DNA from: Takakia lepidozioides
Taxonomy: Eukaryota; Streptophyta; Takakiopsida; Takakiales; Takakiaceae
Direction of reading: 5' to 3'
Assembly: GCA_030704615.1 (NCBI GenBank)
Contig: CM060731.1
Location: 12,400,001 to 12,464,000 of the forward strand
Length of the DNA: 64,000 nt
Below, one piece after another: positions 1 through 10,619 of the stretch. Made by a program: the position numbers and the translations under genes. Positions within the stretch are counted from its first letter, which is position 1, and every line of letters starts with the position of its first letter. A model generated the notes under the pieces. It searched no databases and was not told where the DNA came from. It was given only the letters and a program-made list of their open reading frames with translations.

Positions 1-138
1 AGAGACGGTCGAGACGAAGCAGATTAGCAACGACGTAATAGCCTGGTGAGTGGCAAGCTACTTTCCATCAGCGTGGAACTAATAAGTATTTCCAGTTTTA
101 GCATTGTCATTTTGTAACAGCATTCACGAGTAACTCAC

Positions 139-429
139 CCCAAAACCATTGGAAGAAAAATTGAGACCGCCATCTTCTGGGGAGACAGGCACGATCACTG
201 CCTCCTCTTGCACAATACGGCGGGGTCTTACGCTAGTGGCCTGCACAACCCCAACTGGAAATCTTTCCCGTCCAATCCTTCCACCCCTGCAACTTCGTAG
301 TCTCAATCCTCCCTGCTGCTTTCGCAGTCCATTGCACGTCCCAATATCGTCATATGCCACTCTCTGCGAGGTTGATAGAGAGCATGCGGCGCTGGGTGTT
401 CCTACTGGATTTATTAGCGCCGATGCCAT
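139..429 (-). CDS. First exon of a probable plastid-targeted protein, partial gene
   Basis: An open reading frame of about 97 codons starts at the ATG at 427-429 and reaches a consensus donor (GTGAGT on the minus strand) just after residues NGFG at 139. The first 55 or so residues are rich in Ser, Ala, Arg and Gly and poor in acidic residues, as expected for a chloroplast transit peptide. They are followed by a more conserved-looking stretch containing RPRRIVQEEAVIVPVSPEDGG. Positions 1-138 would be intron, and the remaining exons lie outside the window to the left. I do not recognise the family, so no function is assigned. The plastid location is inferred from composition only. It could also be a chance open frame, although the donor position and the composition switch argue against that. 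Confidence 0.45.
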
Positions 430-1480
430 TGCGGAGGCCTGAACGAACTAAAAATCACTCCTCCAACATACAAGCCTGACTCCCAGAAACTAAGTGCAAA
501 ATTTAGCAAAACAAAATCCTAAGAACAATGCTGAAAAGACACAGAGAAGGGAGGGAGACTGCAAAGCTCCAGCGAAACAATGGTGACAAGAACAATCGAA
601 AGGGAGCAAAAAGCAGGCGAGATGCGCGATGCGTGGGCAGAGCGATCGTGAGGCCGGGAAGAGCAGCATTGGGCGCGTCGTCCACAGGCGGGGATTCTGT
701 TGGCGGGATCCGTCCGTGCCACAAGGAATATTCTCCTACAATGCCACGCTCATTCTTGCTGCTCCTCGCTGCCGTGTCTTTTCTGCCCACTTGGCACTCT
801 CCCAAGGTCCGATACATGACGCATGGGACATGGTCAGATCCCCAGGACATGAGATGTCCAGACCATGAGGTGTCGCACATTTTGTAGATTTTTTTTTCTT
901 TTTTTTTTCTTTTTGTTTTTTGGAAAGAGGGGAAGTAGCCCTCAAAATTTATTAAATAAAGTGAAGAGTAGATATTAATAAATCACACAAAATTATTAAA
1001 GCTTTAATTGGTATTAGTAGCCAGATAGTAGCTCACTTGGATACTATGCGGAGTGCGATCTAGTCCTTGTAGTTAGATGACCTGGGTTGTGTTTCAATGA
1101 GCCTTGTGCTTGGTACGAGGTTGCTAGTTTGAAAGAGGTTATTTCTCCTTTTAATGTAGTTAGGGTGCATGCTTTGTGAGCAGTTGCTCCTAGGTGTTTC
1201 TCTTTTTTGATATATCAAGGTAGTTTGTTTGTTTGTTGTCTTTGTCCTTCAGGGCAGAGACTTTGCATCATGTTCATGTCAATGGAGAAAATGTGGTCAA
1301 CGGATCTTACACCGTGTCAAGAGTATGATTGGTCCAAAAAAGCTCTTAAATATAAACCACGTGGCAGCTTGTCAAAATTGTTGCTTTAATGGAGCCTCTC
1401 CTGGTTTGCGGCTTGTTTGTTTTGTTTTGCGTTGTTTTGTATTGTAGCGTTGAGATCTCCCAAAAATCGGGGCCCAACCC
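430..1480. other. Intergenic, no gene seen
   Basis: Short overlapping frames on both strands at 500-945 show no family signature. A T-rich tract at 889-920 precedes a motif (AGTAGCCCT) that also occurs near 25674 and resembles the repeat unit at 52.7-53.8 kb. Around 1030-1110 a degenerate tRNA-like pair of promoter boxes may mark an old SINE. Nothing else is supportable. Confidence 0.5.
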
Positions 1481-1488
1481 TAGTGCTT

Positions 1489-1680
1489 GGTACCGCTGTA
1501 AGCCCTCAATGAGGAGGGGTGCACCGACTTGGTCTCATAATTTTTGGACCTGCGGTGTAGGAGATATGGAATTTCAAGTACTTTTGGTCGCTGGAAATTC
1601 TTTGAAAAATAGCAAAGTGGGCTTTCCTGGAACAATGATTGGATATATTCTGATTGCACTTGGAGTTAGATGACACTGCA
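1489..1680. repeat. Dispersed repeat, copy 1 (second copy near 51.6 kb)
   Basis: This stretch and 51561-51740 share an ordered series of blocks: taccg, aagccctc, gatgaat/aatgagg, aggtgca, tcataattt, tggac, tgcggtgt, then gaattt and a run ending in a poly-T-flanked gga. The spacing is preserved over about 180 bp, so they are diverged copies of one dispersed element, probably a retroelement fragment. No coding potential is evident. Confidence 0.5.
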
Positions 1681-2639
1681 CACTTGGGCCAACGGTGCAC
1701 GTTACCTGGTGTATATGTAAGGCTTAGAGGTTACCCACGACTATATGCAACCTAAGCTTGACTACAACAACTAAACAGTTGAACAAGAAATACATTATCC
1801 TGCGCGTATTGTTAGTCAAAAGTACATGACCCCTCAAGTTAAGCAATTCACATGGATACATGCTAGCCCCCCCCCCCCCTTAGATTAGTCTTAGTTTTAG
1901 ATTCTTAATGGATTTTTTACGATAATCCTTAACTTTCAAAATGTAATGTGTATTAAAACATGTTTTGAACAGTTTGATTAAAATGAAATGTTGCCAGAAT
2001 TTATTGGATAATTTTGTGGTTCCACAAATTTCTCTCCTTCCACTATGTCAAGGCACTTGACTTTGCGTAGATATTCACTTCTTATTTTGTTTTTTTGTAG
2101 CATTTAGTGGAGTAGTACTTGAAGTTGTCATCAAAGGATGCTCAGTGGAATCATACTAAAGGCCAAGGAGATTTTTAGAGGTTGCAACCATTTTTTAAAT
2201 TTATATTCGTGTTCTTTGTCTTGCAGCGAGCTTCAACATCTTGTTAGAATTTTGTGTTCTAGAATTGTAGCAGCTACGAATATATGCCCTGAGCATTTGT
2301 TAAAATCATAGGATTTTGTCATGAGCCCATGTTGCAACATGTCAGGTTCAATTTCAACATCTTGTTAGAATTTCGTGTTCCAAAATTCTAGCTTATGTCC
2401 CAAGCATTTGTCTTATAAATTTTATTTTTTTATATTAGTGATACGGAATTGCATCACATGTATCCATATAAATTATCTCACTTAAGGGTTTGTTATGTGC
2501 CCATTTTGCAGCATGTCAGGGTTTCCTTTAGAAGGTTTTTAATTCTACAACGGAGAGGGTTATGTGAAGTGTGGATTTCCTCTACCACCTAAGTCTGATT
2601 TTTCATTGGCATGTCCTTCATTGAGTAGACATTATTAAA

Positions 2640-2832
2640 TGACAAAATAGATAAGGAAGTAAGGAAGTATGACGCCTCCCGAAGGAAGCGTAACTTATGG
2701 AGTCACTTCACCCCAAAGGGCTACTCCCTTCCTCTAGGAAGATGGACACCTTCATGACACACCAGACCGTGGTTTGAACCCACAACCACATCCAACGTGG
2801 TATGTGCCCATTACCACTGGGCTACCTGCTGG
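2640..2832 (-). mobile_element. tRNA-derived SINE-like element, copy 1
   Basis: On the minus strand a box A-like motif (TAGCCCAGTGG, 2814-2824) is followed at tRNA-like distance by a box B-like motif (GGTTCAAACC, 2771-2780). This is the internal RNA polymerase III promoter of a tRNA-derived SINE. The tRNA-unrelated body continues to about 2640. The block around box B (gggcacataccac, ttgtgggttcaa) recurs near 24.71-24.75 kb, so it is a repeat family and not a single degenerate tRNA gene. The 3' end and target duplication were not resolved. Confidence 0.6.
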
Positions 2833-4080
2833 TTGTCGACAACATAGATAGCACTAGGGCTTCGCGTTGCTCCGCACTACTAGGGACGATTATGAGAAGG
2901 ACGTCCGGACGGATGGGCCACACTCGAGGATCATGAGAGAGAGTACGGATCATGCAGCCTGCCAAAATGTCGGTCACGCAGTTCCGATTGGTGTGGGGGG
3001 GGGGGGGAGTTGGAGGGGTTTTCCATGGGTCGTCTTGGTACAACAAGTAGATTTGGACTATGATAAATCTATATTTTTTTATTATCCATTGTGAGCATGC
3101 ATTGGGACAAAAATATAGACTTTTTGAAGAGGAGAAGGAGGATGGTCTTTATAAAATATGGTGGCCCTTACATGGAACGTTTAAATGTGTCTAATTTAAG
3201 CTCTACCAAGCTATGTTTTGCTCCAGCTGTCGTCATTCGACTCTGTCTCCTCTCGTGCTTTGGCCAACAGTTTGACCCCTTTTAATTGGAATGAAAGCCC
3301 ATGTTTCTTGTGACGGAAGAAAGTCACGAATCTGTAATTCCCAATTTTGCCAAGGTAGGGGAATTTTGCAATACCTACCAAGATTGATATTTCTTCACGG
3401 TCTGGCGCTGTGGAAGTTTGTACTGTAGGGCAGGCGCTTCCATGTGTTCCCCACCTTTAGGGCATGATGGTCATTGGACGTGAAACTGTCGTATATCACG
3501 TTTGTCATGTCTTGGTGGGTTATTTCCTGGATTTGTTGGTCCGTTACAGTATCTATTGTATCGGCTATTTTCGACGTTGACATGGTTGTTTGTATGTATG
3601 GTGCAGAGAAAGAGAGAGATAGAGAGAGAGGCAGGGGCAGATGAAAGTATATATCGGTGGGCTTTTTAGGAGAATTAAACCCTAAGAGTGCGACTTTAAA
3701 ATTAATCACGCTAATCTATAGAACTGTGGCTTTCTCTCTCAGAGTGAGGTTGATGCTACACCGCTTTGCTGGGAAGTTAGGTGCAAAGTGCGATGTAACA
3801 GTATGTTATATTCGTCTGCTTCACCTGTACCTGGAAGCATCATTCGATTAGGGACCCTCTCATAATCGGTTATTTTTTTAGCAACAACACCTAGTGAAGA
3901 CGAAAGGCCTAGTCCATTGATGTTTGATTCAGGCTCAGCTATGCTGATTGAGGAATTCCCATAGGAGATGGCCCTTCACTTCCTGCTCACAATTGTTTTG
4001 TTCTTGTCATAAAACCAGAGAACCTCACATTAGAACGTATAGGCTTACAAATACATACAGATCCATCTGGATTTTTTCAG
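2833..4080. other. Intergenic, low complexity only
   Basis: It contains a poly-G tract near 2996-3008 and a GA-rich microsatellite at 3605-3632. No coding family or RNA gene was recognised. Confidence 0.5.
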
Positions 4081-4464
4081 TGCTCAAAGACTGGCACAGG
4101 CATCAGAATACACATGAGGTTCACCTACCAGGCATCACCCATTCACAATCTCCAAAGCCTCCCTGCCACACCCAGTACATAAACAAAGTACACATAAGTT
4201 CCTTGCTTTGCATCCTCAATGCACCCACATTGGGCATACATGTCCACCAGGGCAAAGTTCAGAATGACATCTGGTACAATTCCAGCTTTGACAATGTCAC
4301 CATAGACCTATTTTGACCTTTTCCAGGGTTGCTAGGCTTGCACAAGCATTGCAATCACACAAAAACATGATGTGGTTGGGCTTCACCCCTTCCCCCATAA
4401 TTTGATCATAGGTCTCCAAATCCACCATCCCACGTCCCTGCTGTGCATACTCTGCGATGTTTGT

Positions 4465-5303
4465 GAGTGTGCACCTGCTTTCCAGTTTCCAGACCTTTCT
4501 TGGCGTGAATCCACATCAGAGTTTGTTGGCACTAGGAAAAGGTTGAGACTGAGCTGCTCAACTACTCCCTGGTCTTACTGGGTTTACATAGTGTGCCAAG
4601 CACAACATCTGGTGCCAAAGCCTCCATCCAGCGCCCTTGTTGTGCATACCCTGCAAGCATCGAGTTCCACGATACCACATCTCGTTCAGCCATATTGTTC
4701 CCTTCGTACATGTCCACAAGGGTATTGTTCAGAATGACATGTGGTACAATTGCAGCTCTGACAATGTCGCCATGGACCTCTTTGCCCTTCTCCAGAGCTG
4801 CCAGGCTTGCACATGCATTGCAAACTATCAAAGGTTCACTCAACCAATAACTTGCAGAAATCAACATGAAAATTTAAGAATGATTTTGATAAGAGGGGAA
4901 AACAGGGTGAAATGTTTTGAAGTAGGTGCCTTCATTAGCAATGCCTGATTTTATGAATTGTGCCGCTGCTGCTGAATCTGGACCCACACTTTTCCCTTTT
5001 CCAGGGCTGCCAGGCTTGCACAAGCATTGCCAATGCACACAAATGTGATGTGGTTGCACTTCACATTTTCCCCCATCATTTGTTCATAGGTCTCCAAGGC
5101 CTCCATCTTGCGCCCCTGCTGGCATATCCTGCAAGCATGAACACTCCCTCCGCATCCTCAATGCTCCCACATTTGGCATCCATGTCCATGAGGGTATTGT
5201 TCATAATCACATCTGGTACAATTCCAGCTTTGGCAATGCAACCATGCACCTTTTTGCCCTTCTCCAGGGCTGCTAGGCTTGCACACGCACTGCAAACGCA
5301 CAC
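4465..5303 (-). pseudogene. PPR repeat fragments downstream of the DYW remnant
   Basis: Fragments at 5076-5303, 4874-5059 and 4562-4867 carry CSACASLAALEKGKKVHGCIAKAGIVPDVIMNNTLMDM, a shifted-frame repeat and CNACASLAALEKGKEVHG with ERDVVSWNSMLAGYAQQG. They follow the DYW remnant in the direction of transcription, where a single gene should have ended, so they belong to another copy or result from recombination. A partial N-terminal repeat (KQVHTH) lies near 4465-4500, and weak PPR matches continue to about 4085. Confidence 0.7.
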
Positions 5304-5610
5304 AAACCTGATCAGCCCAAAACCAATGGCCAGCTTCTCACTGTGGTGGCAAAGAGAAAATTATTTTTCCTCCTTCCCCACATCATGAAATACAAAGCGC
5401 GTGTCAGGCACATACCCCGCCTCCTTTCATCTGCCCAGACAATCTTCTCAGCTCAGCATGGATTTCCTTAATTATGGGATGCATCTTGTCATCTACAGCG
5501 AAGGTGTGCACCCTGTTGCAAATCTCAATGCAGCAGCGACATGGCTCATTTCTAACCCCTCTGACCTTCATCATTCTTCTCACCAACTCCTGCTTTTGCG
5601 ATGCAACCAT
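5300..5610 (-). pseudogene. E+/DYW domain remnant fused to a PPR repeat
   Basis: The minus strand encodes the E+ region (CNRVHTFAVDDKMHP, KEIHAELRRLSGQMK), then after frame changes GYVPDTRFVFHDVGKEEK and HHSEKLAIGFGLI, the part of the DYW cytidine-deaminase fold containing the HxE zinc-binding motif. Directly after GLI, at about 5309, the sequence switches without a stop to FVCVCSACASLAALEKGK, a PPR repeat. The second zinc ligand pair (CxxC) and the terminal DYW are therefore absent. In functional DYW proteins these residues bind the catalytic zinc for C-to-U editing, so this remnant cannot be a complete deaminase. Confidence 0.8.
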
Positions 5611-5774
5611 GCACCCCTTCGCTCATTTCCAGGGCTGCCAGGCTTGCAAACACACAAACGTGATGTGGTCGGGCTTCACCCCTCCCCCATCATTTGCTCA
5701 TAGGTCTCCAAAGCCTCCATCCCACGTCCCTGTTGTGCATACCCTGCAAGCATTGCGTTCCACCACACCACATT

Positions 5775-6233
5775 TCATTCAGCGATATAGTTGAACATTG
5801 CCTTCGCATCCTCGATGCTCCCACATTTGGCATACATGTCCACGAGGGCATTGTTCAGAATAACATCGGGTACAATTCCAGCTTTGACGATGTCACCATG
5901 GACCTCTTTCCCCTTTTCCAAGGCTCCCAAGCTTGCACACGCATTGCAAACACAAACTAAGGTGATGTGGTTGGGCTTCACCCCTTCGCAGAGTACACAT
6001 AAGTTCCTTTGTTTTGCATCCTCAATGCACCCACATTTGGCATACATGTCCACCAGGGCAGAGTTCAGAATGACATCTGGTACAATCCCAGCTTTGACAA
6101 TGTCACCATGGACCTCTTTACCCTTTTCCAGGGCTGTCAGGCTTGCACAAGCATTGGAATCACAAACAAACGTGATGTGGTTGGGCTTCACCCCTTCCCC
6201 CATCAATTGATCATAGGTTTCCAAAGCCACCAA
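5775..6233 (-). pseudogene. PPR repeat fragment with internal deletion
   Basis: An open stretch of about 150 codons holds two KGKEVHGDIVKAGIVPDVILN repeats. Between them the expected AERDVVSWNAMLAGYAQQG repeat is missing: SIEDAK-type sequence jumps to LCEGVKPNH. This suggests unequal recombination between near-identical units. It lies just upstream, in coding direction, of the DYW remnant. Confidence 0.7.
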
Positions 6234-6448
6234 CCCACGTCCCTACTGTGCATACCCTGCAAGCATAGCGTGCCATGACACCACATCTTGTTCAGCCATA
6301 ATGTTGAAAACTCCCTTCGCATCCTTGCATGAATCCACTTTGGATAATGTGAGTGTGCACCTGCTTTCTAGCTTCCAGACATTTTATCTTGATGCACTTA
6401 AGCAAGAGACAGACAAACGTATTTGAATATGCTGAAATGCCTCCCACA

Positions 6449-6830
6449 TTAATTGGCATACATGTCCACGAGGGTATTGTTCAGAATGACATCTGGTACA
6501 ATTCCAGCTTTCGTGATGTCACCATGCACCTCTTTGCCCTTTTCCAGGGTTGTCAGGCTTGCACACGCACTGCAAACACACACACACGTGATGTGGTCGG
6601 GCTTCACCCCTTCGCACATCTTTTGCTCATAGGTCTCCAAAGCCTCCATCCCGCGCCCCTGCTGTGCATACCATGCAAGCATCGCGTTGGGCAGTGTTCA
6701 GAATGACATCTGGTACAATTCCAGATTTGATGATGTCACCATGGGCCTCTTTCCCCTTTTCCAGGGCTGTCAGGCTTGCACACGCACTGCAAATGCAAAC
6801 AAACGTGCCTTTAGTTGACCATCTACCCAT
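6449..6830 (-). pseudogene. PPR repeat fragments
   Basis: Two overlapping frames (6627-6830 and 6449-6682) carry CSACASLTALEKGKEAHGDIIKSGIVPDVILN and then WYAQQGRGMEALETYEQKM through NNTLVDMYAN. A deletion joins VILNTA directly to sequence of the next repeat, and the fragments are out of frame with each other. Sequence from 6325 to 6440 encodes a second copy of the gene's N-terminal repeat (RKQVHTHIIQSG). Confidence 0.7.
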
Positions 6831-6984
6831 GCAGGTTTCTTGTAGCTATTGATCCACAGGGAATCATAGGCAATCTGGAGCTTAAAGTCCGGTCCCCTTG
6901 GATGAATCTGGACCCACACTCTATCCCTGCTCCTTCAACTATCCATGCCTCTACACAAATCATGCATACATCCTTGCCTTGCTG

Positions 6985-7455
6985 CTAGCAGCTGACAATG
7001 ATAGCCTGTGATAGGCTCAACAAACTCTGGAATAGAGCTCCAAAGCCTCCATCCCGCGCCCCTGCTGTGCATACCCCTGCAAGAATCGCGTTCCACGACA
7101 CCACATCTCGTTCAGCCATAATGCTGAAATTAACTCCCTTCGTATCCTTAATGCACCCATATTTGACATACATGTCCACCAGGGCAGTGTTCAAGATGAC
7201 ATCTGGTACAATTCCAGCTTTGACGATGTCACCATGGACCTCTTTTCCCTTTTCCAGAGCTCCCAGGCTTTCACACGCATTGCAAACACAAACAAACGTG
7301 ATGTGGTTGGTTTTCACCCCTTCGCACATCATTTGCTCATAGGTCTCCAAAGCCTCCATCCCGCACCCTTGCTGTGCATATCTTGCAATCATCACACTCC
7401 ACGATACCACATCACGTTCAGCCATACTCCATTTGCATCCTCGATGCACCCACAT
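6985..7455 (-). pseudogene. PPR repeat fragment
   Basis: About 150 codons with ERDVVSWSVMIARYAQQG, EALETYEQMMCEGVKTNH, GALEKGKEVHGDIVKAG and ALVDMYVKYG. It ends after a second ERDVVSWNAIL, where the frame is lost. It is the continuation of the upstream copy in a different frame, so at least one frameshift separates it from the segment at 7539-8204. Confidence 0.75.
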
Positions 7456-7538
7456 TTGACATACATGTCCATCAAGGCAGTGTTCAGAATGACATCGGAC
7501 ACAATTCTAGATTTGATAATGTCACCATGGACCTCTTT

Positions 7539-8204
7539 TTACTTTTCCAAGGCTGCCAGGCTTGCACATGCATTGCAAACGCACACACACGTGATGCGGT
7601 TGGGCTTCACCCCTTCGCACATCATTTGCTCATACGTCTCCAAAGCCTCCATCCCGCGCCCCTGCTGTGCATATCCTACGAGCATCGCACTCCACGACAC
7701 CACATCTCGTTCCGCCATATTGTCGAACACTCCCTTTGCATGCTCGATGCTCCCACATTTGGCATACATGTCCACCAGGGTATTGTTCATGATCACATCT
7801 GGTACGATTCCGGCTCTGACGATGTTGCCATGCACCTCTTTGCCCTTGCCCTTTTCCAAGGCTGCCAGGCTTGCACACGCACTGCAAACGCACACAAACG
7901 TGATGTGGTCGGGCTTCACCCCTTCCCCCATCATCTGCCCATAGGTCTCCGAAGAATTCATACCACACCCATGCTTGGTAAATCCTGCCAACATTATATT
8001 CCATGTGATCAAAGATCGTTGAGGCATTCTGTTGAACACTTGGTGAGCATCCATGATGCTCCCGCACTTAACATACATGTTGACAAGGGTGCTGAGGAGA
8101 AAAACATTTGGCGTGAATCCACTTTGGATAATGTGAGTGTGCACCTGCTTTTCAGCTTCCAGGCCTTTCACCTTGATGCACTTATGCAAGAGACAGACAT
8201 ACAC
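7539..8204 (-). pseudogene. PPR repeats, longest open segment of the array
   Basis: About 220 codons are open here and cover roughly seven PPR motifs. They begin in the first repeat of a gene (CLLHKCIKVKGLEAEKQVH) and run through two PLS triplets to LAALEK, where a stop interrupts the KGKEVHG segment. The following repeat continues in another frame. No targeting peptide is present because the CACTA end at 8202 replaces upstream sequence. One small in-frame duplication (KGKGKEVHG) is visible. It is a fragment, not a complete gene. Confidence 0.8.
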
Positions 8205-8450
8205 TACAACAGATGAGCGTTTTTATGACTGCACATATGACTATTTTTTCAGTCCTATATGCGTTCATGACTACATCACTCTATAGTGAAAAAAGCCCTG
8301 TCATAGCGACTAGTCTTTAGGACTACATTTTGCAAGTCATAGCCGTGACTGCATGCGTGGCACCTGGAGTCATGCATAAGAGAGTGATGTAGTTACAACT
8401 CTATGACTTACATACGACTAACTATATGACTACATTGTCTGATGAGCGTT
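8202..8450. mobile_element. CACTA (En/Spm-like) transposon end
   Basis: The sequence CACTACAACAGA at 8202-8213 has the CACTA terminus of class II En/Spm-type elements. It is followed by about 240 bp of subterminal short repeats on both strands built around gtcatgac/gactac. The same 12-bp terminus, reversed, occurs at 46036-46047 with similar subterminal repeats. The end abuts PPR coding sequence and probably marks its insertion point. The matching right end was not found nearby. Confidence 0.6.
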
Positions 8451-8494
8451 GCCTAATTAAAATAGATTTCCAAATCATAAATCATAAATAAAAT

Positions 8495-8794
8495 TTGAAT
8501 TATTACACGTGGAGTAGCAAGTGATTTCAACCACTTCCCATCACTGAGGTGTCTATAACCACTCACAATCTACCATTGCACCCGTCCACGTGGAATATAT
8601 TACCAAATAAAAAATAAAAAATAAAAACAAATTATTACACGTGGACTACTGAGTGGTTCAAACCACTTCCAACCACTGTATGTGATGCCACCGTGGCATT
8701 TCATCGGGATTAACCATTGGCAAGTTGTTACTAGTGGGAAAAGACAATAGTGGTTAAAGGGCCAGTGGTTATTCTGCGTTTTCCTTCTAGTGGA
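8495..8794. repeat. Direct repeats and a second CACTA-like terminus
   Basis: The segment attattacacgtgga occurs at about 8497 and 8632, each followed by a related ttcaaccacttcc block. The interval ends in ccttctagtgg (8782-8792), which reversed reads CACTAGAAGG, a terminus of a different CACTA-like type from that at 8202. This looks like a nested or decayed transposon. Confidence 0.35.
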
Positions 8795-9179
8795 TCACCA
8801 TGTTACCACTCTTCAACGCATACAGCTGGAAGATAGCTTTCTGAACACTCAACACTTGCCTGTTGTATCTAAAGACTATGCTACTTGGGAACACTCTTGC
8901 CTATCTATCGCCGACCTCAAGCAGCTACCTTTCAATTGTAGGAGTTTGAGTTGGCAGCAAGTTCTGAGTATCCCTGAAGTGTTGATTTTTGGTGATAGAG
9001 AAGCTGCTTATACGTTCCACAAGGGAGAATGTCTCATAAATCCACTTTGGCTTGATTTCTTCGACGTGCAAGGAACGGGGCTCTTCAATTGCATGCCATT
9101 CGCTTCTATGCTACTGTATCTCTTGACACACAGATCACCTACGTCTATGAATTCTGCATGGTTTGATGAGCGTAGTTGA
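8790..9179 (+). CDS. Unrecognised open frame, possibly transposon-derived
   Basis: An ATG at 8790 opens 129 codons ending at 9179. Composition is protein-like, with segments such as LPVVSKDYATWEHSCLSI and FHKGECLINPLWLDFF, but I recognise no family. It starts directly beside a CACTA-like terminus, so it may be captured or transposon sequence rather than a host gene. No signal peptide, membrane segment or clear splice sites were identified. Confidence 0.25.
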   Translation: MDHHVTTLQRIQLEDSFLNTQHLPVVSKDYATWEHSCLSIADLKQLPFNCRSLSWQQVLSIPEVLIFGDREAAYTFHKGECLINPLWLDFFDVQGTGLFNCMPFASMLLYLLTHRSPTSMNSAWFDERS

Positions 9180-10611
9180 AGGAAGGGCTGGTTAGATGTA
9201 ATCCCTTCGAAAGTCCTAAACTTTTCGCGTAGAGATACAACTTAAAGTTATAATGCAACTTAAACATAGAATATATAGTTCTTGAAATAGTAGCATTAGA
9301 CCAAATTGTATAAGTAGGAGCCACTTGAAATTGGTTAAGCATCTAGTTTGCTAGATATTTAGAGTTGGAAGATTATATAAAATACGGACAACTACTTTCA
9401 AAAAAATTGCTTGCAATAACCGCCAAGATTGTAATTATCAACTAGATCTTCAAGCTGGTTCGTGATCGAAATGTTAAGGGGTATCAGCCCGCCATTTTCA
9501 AGTTGGTCTATACTAGAAAATTTCCCTTCTTTGAGTAACGGTGCTCTTTATATGACACTCTCCAAATTAGCTCATAATATGGGGATATCATGCAAATGAA
9601 ATTTGGATTAAGACCCATAATTGATATTTCTTCTTCAGAGATGGCACAAACGGTTCTTAAGACCCAAGACCAGATCTTTGTATCTCGACCCATGCTAGTT
9701 GTTGAAGACATTATGTACTATAAAATAAAATAAAAAAGGGGGTTGGACCCCTTATTGGCAGATTGGCAACACCCACAACATTTGCGCAAAGTGTGTGTGT
9801 GAGCTCTTCATTGCTAAAAGAATCCAATATTTCAAGAACATCCAAGATGAGAAGGTATCTTTTTTGGGGCAAAACATTTTCGAGGAATCATAGGTTAATA
9901 CTTGAAACTTGAACATTGCTGTAGCACTTAGCTAGTTTAGATCAAAACGATTTTGCACATACATCACAACTGTAGATAAAGAATTATTTCTCCTCAGTTT
10001 TTCACATGGATTAAGTCTCTCTCTTTTTGAATTGACCTAATCAACACTCTCCCTCACTTATTCAAGCATTCCAAATTGAGGCGTTAGTTTTTCTTATTAT
10101 TTAGTCTTTTTTACATCTACATAAACTTTAAGCTTCAATGTTCATAAAATCTTTTGTAGCTGTAATTGGTGCATGCCAATAACACCCCTAGGTATTATAT
10201 CTTTACAAAGGTCTAGGTTCGTGTTGGTGTAAGTCTCTAAGTGAGTACGATGTCATGGTCTACATAGAGCAAACAATACCTTAAAAAACCCTTGGTTGAG
10301 AAATTGTTGTTTTGAGTTTGGTTACAACATGATTAAGGTAGTATATCTCGTACAATACCTCGTCTACATTTCATACTATTTGAGAATACTCAAGACTACT
10401 AAGATGGATGCATCACAATATCTCTAACCAACTATATGTTTGTTATTTGATTAATGTCCATGAGTGAAGATCAAATACTTGTATGAAATCCCAGGTCTAG
10501 GTTCGAATCAACGTGACCCCGCATTCTAGCTCACCATGGATATTAAGCCCGCCTAGCCCCCGTGGGGTCTAGCAAACCCCCGAGTCCATTGTATCTTGGT
10601 GTTGGTCTTGC
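9180..10611. other. Intergenic, no gene seen
   Basis: AT-rich DNA without recognisable coding families. A good box B motif (GGTTCGAATCA, near 10502) stands without a convincing box A or cloverleaf, so it is at most an old tRNA-derived repeat. Confidence 0.45.
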
Positions 10612-10619
10612 CTATATAC

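Larger units (their letters stand above)
4085..8201 (-). pseudogene. Array of degenerate PPR (PLS/DYW-class) gene copies
   Basis: The whole interval read on the minus strand encodes pentatricopeptide repeats broken by frameshifts and stops. Near-identical PLS triplets recur about every 300 bp, with hallmark segments ALETYEQMMCEGVKP, NACASLAALEKGKEVHG, IVPDVILNNALVDMYAKCG and AERDVVSWNAMLAGYAQQG. The N-terminal repeat characteristic of a gene start (KQVHTHIIQSGF) occurs near 8120-8160, again near 6345-6385, and in part near 4465-4500, so at least three gene starts are present. Only one DYW-domain remnant is seen (5300-5610). Intact genes of this class encode organelle-targeted RNA editing or processing factors; this array cannot encode one. 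The 5' end of the upstream copy is cut by a CACTA transposon end at 8202. Confidence 0.85.

Noticed and set aside
503-945. Overlapping open frames on both strands
   Set aside because: They lie in three or more frames with no family motif, no clear splice sites and low-complexity ends. They look like chance frames.
2760-2830. Functional tRNA gene
   Set aside because: Box A and box B are present, but no cloverleaf with paired acceptor and anticodon arms could be drawn, and the sequence recurs as a repeat.
4372-8216. Long plus-strand open frames across the PPR array (for example 7234-7944 and 7374-8216)
   Set aside because: They are antisense shadows of the repeated minus-strand PPR sequence. 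Their periodic composition mirrors the PPR units.
10495-10530. tRNA gene from the good box B GGTTCGAATCA
   Set aside because: There is no matching box A at the right distance and no cloverleaf.
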